The notes under the pieces are model-generated. The model had not been told where the DNA came from. It worked only from the letters and a program-made list of their open reading frames with translations, and did no database searches. 10,363 nt of DNA from NCBI GenBank assembly GCA_947177885.1, contig CAMWWF010000075.1, positions 1-10,363 on the forward strand, given 5' to 3'. Source of the stretch: an uncultured Lachnospiraceae bacterium (lineage in GTDB: Bacteria > Bacillota_A > Clostridia > Lachnospirales > Lachnospiraceae). The position numbers were made by a program, and so were the translations under genes. Shown one piece after another: positions 6,615-10,363 of the stretch; the first letter of the stretch is position 1; the number at the start of each line of letters is the position of its first letter.

Positions 6615-8126
6615 ATGTACAGACAATTGGGCAGAAAACAGGTATACGGCAAAGACATAAAGCTGGTGAGAGTGAGAACTTTTGACAGCAGGATGCGGAA
6701 TAGAAGCGCCGGATGCGTCAACGACAGTATGGCCAGGCTGCTTCATCAGGGAGTATGCTTTTTTGCCGTATTCATGACATTGATGGCAATCGGACTGGCA
6801 GTGATCTGTATTTTTAAAGAGAATATTTTTGTTTCCCGGGAGGGCGTGGTGGTGTTGGGAGAAGAAAGCTTTTCTTCCGGTGCGCCTCAGGCGGAGCCGC
6901 CTACAGTGTCGGCAAATGATATCATAGTGATCGAGGAAGAACCCTCCGTGCCTGTCATTGTCATTGATCCCGGCCATGGCGGTGATGACGACGGCTGTGT
7001 CAGGAGAGACGTATCGGAAAAGACAGTGAACCTGCAGATTGCTCTGAAACTGGCACAGAAGCTGAGAGATATGGGCTATGAGACGGTGCTTACCAGAGAG
7101 GACGATGCTACTGCCCTGACATTGGAGGAGAGAGTGAACATTGCGGAAGCCGCAGGAGGTGATCTCTATATCAGCATCCATCAAAATGCCTGCGAGGAAA
7201 AGGAAAGTTCCGTAACCGGCATCGAGACGTGGTTCAGCGGTTGCCCGGAGAAGGAGGAAGGCGCAAACTGGTATTGTACCTGTTGCGATGACAGCAGAAG
7301 GCTGGCACAACTGGTGCAGATGGGCGCTGTAAGACTGACCGGGGCAAACGACAGAGGATTGCAGCAGAGTCAGGATCTCTATGTCATCCGGGAGACCTCC
7401 ATGCCTTCCTGCCTCATAGAAACATCTTTCCTGTCCAATACGGCGGAGCGCAACGCTATCAGCAGCGATGAGTATCAGGAGCAGCTGGCGGCAGGCATTG
7501 CCGGGAATATAGACTGTTATTTTCATCCCAAGACCATGTACCTGACCTTTGACGACGGCCCCTCTGAAGAAAATACGGCTGCAGTGCTGGACATTTTGCA
7601 GGAGAGAGGGATCAGGGCGACCTTTTTTGTAGTGGGAGAGAATGTGCGCAGGCATCCGGAGATCGCCCGCAGGATCGTGGACGAGGGACACACCATAGGA
7701 ATACATTGTAACCGTCATGAATATGAGGAAGTGTATGCCAGTGTGGATGCTTATCTTGCGGATTTTCAGGAGGCTTATGATGCGGTATATGAAGTCACGG
7801 GAGTGGAAGTACAATTGTTCCGTTTCCCCGGCGGAAGCATCAATGCCTATAATGCGGATATCCATGAAGATATAATACGGGCCATGACGGAGAGAGGATT
7901 CATTTATTTTGACTGGAATGCCAGCCTGGAGGATGCGGTGAGCAGTTCTACTCCCGAGCAGCTGTTGCAGAATGCAAGGGAAAGTACGCTGGGGAGAAGG
8001 AAAGTGGTAATGCTGGCCCATGATATCGTCTATAATACCAGACTCTGCCTGAATCAATTGATCGATCAGTTTCCTGACTATAAAATGGAGCCTCTTAAAG
8101 CGGATGTGACACCGATCTGTTTCTGA
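6615..8126 (+). CDS. Membrane-anchored Amidase_3 / NodB polysaccharide deacetylase fusion
   Basis: A 503-residue bifunctional peptidoglycan enzyme. A basic 45-residue N-terminus and one membrane helix (about 46-67) place both domains outside the membrane. Amidase_3 (N-acetylmuramoyl-L-alanine amidase, about 112-282) shows zinc ligands H121 (DPGHGG), E135 and H189 (SIHQNA), and catalytic E269 (IETSF). The NodB deacetylase domain (about 305-490) shows D313/D314 (TFDDGP), metal-binding H364 and H368 (HCNRH), R403 in RFPGG, D433-W434, and catalytic H469 (LAHD). No key residue is missing in either domain. The amidase carries an unusual cysteine cluster (C210, C221, C223, C224). The start is ATG 6615, with GGAGG at 6605-6609 and 5-nt spacing. 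CwlD (amidase) and PdaA (deacetylase) catalyse successive steps of muramic-delta-lactam formation in Bacillus spore cortex, so the fusion could do both; a vegetative wall-remodelling role is the alternative. No convincing promoter is visible between the preceding terminator and the start. Confidence 0.93.
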   Translation: MYRQLGRKQVYGKDIKLVRVRTFDSRMRNRSAGCVNDSMARLLHQGVCFFAVFMTLMAIGLAVICIFKENIFVSREGVVVLGEESFSSGAPQAEPPTVSANDIIVIEEEPSVPVIVIDPGHGGDDDGCVRRDVSEKTVNLQIALKLAQKLRDMGYETVLTREDDATALTLEERVNIAEAAGGDLYISIHQNACEEKESSVTGIETWFSGCPEKEEGANWYCTCCDDSRRLAQLVQMGAVRLTGANDRGLQQSQDLYVIRETSMPSCLIETSFLSNTAERNAISSDEYQEQLAAGIAGNIDCYFHPKTMYLTFDDGPSEENTAAVLDILQERGIRATFFVVGENVRRHPEIARRIVDEGHTIGIHCNRHEYEEVYASVDAYLADFQEAYDAVYEVTGVEVQLFRFPGGSINAYNADIHEDIIRAMTERGFIYFDWNASLEDAVSSSTPEQLLQNARESTLGRRKVVMLAHDIVYNTRLCLNQLIDQFPDYKMEPLKADVTPICF

Positions 8127-8132
8127 TCCTTC

Positions 8133-8161
8133 TTGCATAGAAAGTGAAATAAGAGTATAAT
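8133..8161 (+). promoter_or_regulatory. Sigma-A-type promoter of the polytopic membrane protein gene
   Basis: A perfect -10 box TATAAT (8156-8161) follows a weak -35 box TTGCAT (8133-8138) with exactly 17 nt between them. Transcription would start near 8168, about 40 nt before the TTG start at 8209. It lies directly after the amidase-deacetylase stop codon, with no visible terminator in between, so readthrough from upstream is possible as well. Confidence 0.65.
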
Positions 8162-8208
8162 ACCCAGAGAAAAACAGTGTTACTAAATGCTGTGAAGGAG
8201 GATGATTT

Positions 8209-10158
8209 TTGCAGAAGGCAGATAAGGTTATGGAAGAGGATCAGTCCATGCAGTCAGATAATTCCGGTTTTCCGGGCAGATATGGCAGGATAATTACGTT
8301 TCTGCTGTCATGTGTGGTGGTGTTTACCCTGCACTACAAGTATGAGATCAGTGGAGGCGGCTTCCCGGATTCCCTGCTGCTCAACAACCTGAATAAACTG
8401 TATAACAGCTTTACGCCGATGGACTTTGTGGATCTGGTGGTGCTGTTTGCGGTGTGGAAGCTGTTTGACCATGTATTTTCAAAAGAAAAATGGATCGATC
8501 AGGGAACGGGGATCCTTGCGCTGCTGTTGTCAGTGCTCCTGGTGACCTGTATCAGTTTTAAGAAATTCAACAGCCCGGTACTGATCTTGGGAAGCGGGTT
8601 TCAATGGACATTATCAATATTTTGCATCTGCGGATTCTGGATGCTCATCTATCTGACGATCCGGAGTCTGTATTTTCTTCTGGAAAAAGAAGAGACTGCA
8701 AAGGACAGTGATGTGGCCGCTGCAGGATGTGGTGCTTCCGGAATAAAAAATACTGTGACCGGCACGAAAATGAATGGGGATGTAAAAGCCGGGGCGAAGT
8801 CAGGGGCGGAGATGGCTTTTGGCAGAAAGCATTTTCTGCTGTTCGGATTTCTGGTCATCTTTCTCGGCTGGCTGTTCTGGATTCTGATGAATTATCCCGG
8901 CACGAGCTGTCCGGACGGGAATCTGCAGTTAAAGCAGTTTCTGGGAGATGCGGATTGGGCCGGCGGACATCCTCCGCTGTCGTCGCTGATCATGGGAATC
9001 CTGTTTTCTGCCGGGCGTTTTCTGGCGGATGCGAACTTTGGTTTCTTTCTGTATTGCTTTTTTCAGACCTGTGTGGGTGCATGGATATTTGCATATAGTA
9101 TGAAGAAGCTGTTGGATCTGGGAATTTCCGCAAGGTGGTGCAGTGTGGGAATTCTGTTTTTTGCGTTTTCGCCCTTTTGGGGGACGTATGCCCAGTGGTT
9201 TGAGAAGGATCTGCTCTATGCGGAAGCGGCAACCTTGCAGGCGGTGTTCCTGCTGGAAGTGATCCGGAAGAGGAGCTGTGGTGTGAAGGATGGCATCCTG
9301 CTGGCTGTCTTCAGCATTTTGGCATCACTGCTTCGAAATAACGGAATTTATGCCATTGTGCCGACGCTGGCAATGTTGGCAGTCTGGTTGAAGAAACAGG
9401 ACCGGAAAAGGGTATTATTGGTATTGCTGGCTACCGTGCTGGTCTACGGCGGCATCACGGAGGGACTGTACTATTCCGTATTGGACATGGCAAAGCCTTC
9501 TCCGGCGGAGGCATTGAGCATACCCTTTCAGCAGACGGCAAGGTATGTGGTGTATTATGGCGACGAGCTGACGGAGTATGAGAGGGAAGTCATCGATCGT
9601 GTATTGAGTGTGGAAGGAATGGCGGGCTATGATCCGGTGATCTCCGACCCTGTCAAGTATTACTACAGGGGTGCGGACCTTGGGGAGTATTTCAAGGTGT
9701 GGTTTCAGATGTTCTGGAAGCATCCCGGATGCTACGTGTCTGCCTTTATCAATAAAGGATATGGCTATCTGGCTCCGGTGTCCCAGAATATAGAGGCATG
9801 GATCGGCCTTGAGGGTGATTATTATGCTTATGACCGGGAACTGGGGATTCATCATGTGTTTGATCCTGATTTATCGATCGTATTGGTGCAGATATGGCAT
9901 CTGAGCCTGGCGCTGCCGCTCTTTAAATATCTCTGTACGCCGGGAATGTACACATGGATCCTGTTGGTGTTGATATTGCTTCTGTGGAAGCATCGGAAGT
10001 TCGGTGCGCTGATCCTGTTTGTTCCCAGTATAATGAATGTGCTGGTGTGCCTGGCCTCGCCTCTTGCCGGCGCCATACGATACGAGCTGCCTACAGTGGC
10101 AGCAATCCCTATGCTGATCGGATGGACGTATTACAGTCTGCATGCGAAAGAGGACTGA
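8209..10158 (+). CDS. Polytopic membrane protein, GT-C glycosyltransferase-like (DUF6020-like)
   Basis: A 649-residue integral membrane protein with about a dozen hydrophobic helices. Four precede a hydrophilic Gly/Ala/Lys-rich cytoplasmic-type loop (about 160-205); the rest follow. After the loop comes a helix ending in NYPGTSCPDGN (D236), then GGHPPLS (H254), and later WFEKDLLYAEA (D334). This layout resembles the large family of Firmicutes GT-C-fold membrane proteins (DUF6020 and relatives), in which an acidic residue after the first catalytic-half helix and a KD motif in a later loop recur. Such enzymes move sugars from lipid-phosphate donors on the outer face of the membrane; donor and acceptor here are unknown. 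The TTG start at 8209 is chosen because AAGGAGG (8195-8201) sits 7 nt upstream. ATG 8230 is in frame but has only a weak binding site; ATG 8202 is out of frame and stops after seven codons. The family call rests on recall of motifs, not on a search. Confidence 0.75.
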   Translation: MQKADKVMEEDQSMQSDNSGFPGRYGRIITFLLSCVVVFTLHYKYEISGGGFPDSLLLNNLNKLYNSFTPMDFVDLVVLFAVWKLFDHVFSKEKWIDQGTGILALLLSVLLVTCISFKKFNSPVLILGSGFQWTLSIFCICGFWMLIYLTIRSLYFLLEKEETAKDSDVAAAGCGASGIKNTVTGTKMNGDVKAGAKSGAEMAFGRKHFLLFGFLVIFLGWLFWILMNYPGTSCPDGNLQLKQFLGDADWAGGHPPLSSLIMGILFSAGRFLADANFGFFLYCFFQTCVGAWIFAYSMKKLLDLGISARWCSVGILFFAFSPFWGTYAQWFEKDLLYAEAATLQAVFLLEVIRKRSCGVKDGILLAVFSILASLLRNNGIYAIVPTLAMLAVWLKKQDRKRVLLVLLATVLVYGGITEGLYYSVLDMAKPSPAEALSIPFQQTARYVVYYGDELTEYEREVIDRVLSVEGMAGYDPVISDPVKYYYRGADLGEYFKVWFQMFWKHPGCYVSAFINKGYGYLAPVSQNIEAWIGLEGDYYAYDRELGIHHVFDPDLSIVLVQIWHLSLALPLFKYLCTPGMYTWILLVLILLLWKHRKFGALILFVPSIMNVLVCLASPLAGAIRYELPTVAAIPMLIGWTYYSLHAKED

Positions 10159-10205
10159 ACTGTTACGAGCTGTTACTATAAAAGCTACATTTCTGCAAAT
10201 CGGTC

Positions 10206-10234
10206 TTGCAATTTGTGTAAAACTGTGCTACAAT
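10206..10234 (+). promoter_or_regulatory. Sigma-A-type promoter with extended -10 for tRNA-Tyr
   Basis: TTGCAA (10206-10211) and TACAAT (10229-10234) are separated by 17 nt, and TGC just before the -10 makes it an extended -10 element. Transcription would start near 10241, giving a precursor leader of about 37 nt before the tRNA. The 119-nt gap between the membrane-protein gene and the tRNA otherwise holds a CTGTTAC direct repeat (10160-10166 and 10170-10176), and no terminator that I can see. Confidence 0.7.
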
Positions 10235-10277
10235 TTCACATTGTCAGGGTATTGTGTTTAGAATGATACGCTAACAT

Positions 10278-10359
10278 GGATGGATTCCCGAGTGGCCAAA
10301 GGGGACAGACTGTAAATCTGCTGCAAATTGCTTCGGTGGTTCGAATCCACCTCCATCCA
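10278..10359 (+). tRNA. tRNA-Tyr (anticodon GTA)
   Basis: The acceptor stem GGATGGA (10278-10284) pairs with TCCATCC (10352-10358), with discriminator A at 10359. The D-arm has CCC/GGG and a GAGTGGCCAAAG loop. The anticodon loop CTGTAAA has GTA at 10312-10314. A long class II variable arm follows. The T-arm is GGTGG, TTCGAAT, CCACC (10335-10351). These are the hallmarks of bacterial tRNA-Tyr. CCA is not encoded (TTTG follows), so it must be added after transcription. The first anticodon-stem pair appears to be an A-C mismatch (stem ACAGA/TCTGC), while the other four pairs are normal. Confidence 0.96.
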
Positions 10360-10363
10360 TTTG

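Noticed and set aside
6540..8138. A 532-codon open frame on the minus strand opposite the amidase-deacetylase gene
   Set aside because: The + strand has a good ribosome binding site and complete catalytic motifs of two enzyme families. The minus-strand product has no recognisable domain and is an antisense shadow caused by codon bias.

Overview
The window looks like a chromosomal segment of a Gram-positive, low-to-mid GC Clostridia member, most likely Lachnospiraceae-like. The reasons are the strong AAGGAGG-type ribosome binding sites, the use of GTG and TTG starts, housekeeping-type -35/-10 promoters with 17-nt spacers, intrinsic terminators, a tRNA-Tyr without an encoded CCA, and the resemblance of the proteins to gut Clostridia families. 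All genes are on the + strand. I see no mobile element, CRISPR array or rRNA.

Layout. (1) 27-2274 is a monocistronic unit: a clear promoter, a cytoplasmic GH13 alpha-glucan hydrolase (neopullulanase/cyclomaltodextrinase-like), and an intrinsic terminator. (2) 2299-6533 is a tightly packed four-gene operon. It encodes a secreted protein built from an internal duplication with two DxDxDG-type calcium-loop motifs, an OmpR/PhoB-type response regulator, a HAMP-containing sensor histidine kinase, and a membrane-anchored extracytoplasmic protein. It ends in a strong terminator at 6490-6533. The outer genes overlap the two-component genes by a few bases, which suggests that all four products act as one signalling module, with the two exported proteins as accessory or sensing partners of the kinase. 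(3) 6615-8126 is a single membrane-anchored protein that fuses an Amidase_3 (CwlD-like) domain to a NodB-type polysaccharide deacetylase (PdaA-like) domain, with the catalytic residues of both present. CwlD and PdaA act one after the other to make muramic-delta-lactam in spore cortex, so the fusion may be a one-polypeptide version of that pathway. (4) 8133-10158 is a polytopic membrane protein with GT-C/DUF6020-like features under its own promoter. (5) 10206-10359 is a promoter and a tRNA-Tyr (GUA).

The observations that most deserve a second look are the amidase-deacetylase fusion, the four-gene sensory operon with its duplicated secreted protein, and a set of related AT-rich direct-repeat boxes found upstream of and just after that operon. 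The two exported sensory-operon proteins cannot be given a function from sequence alone.
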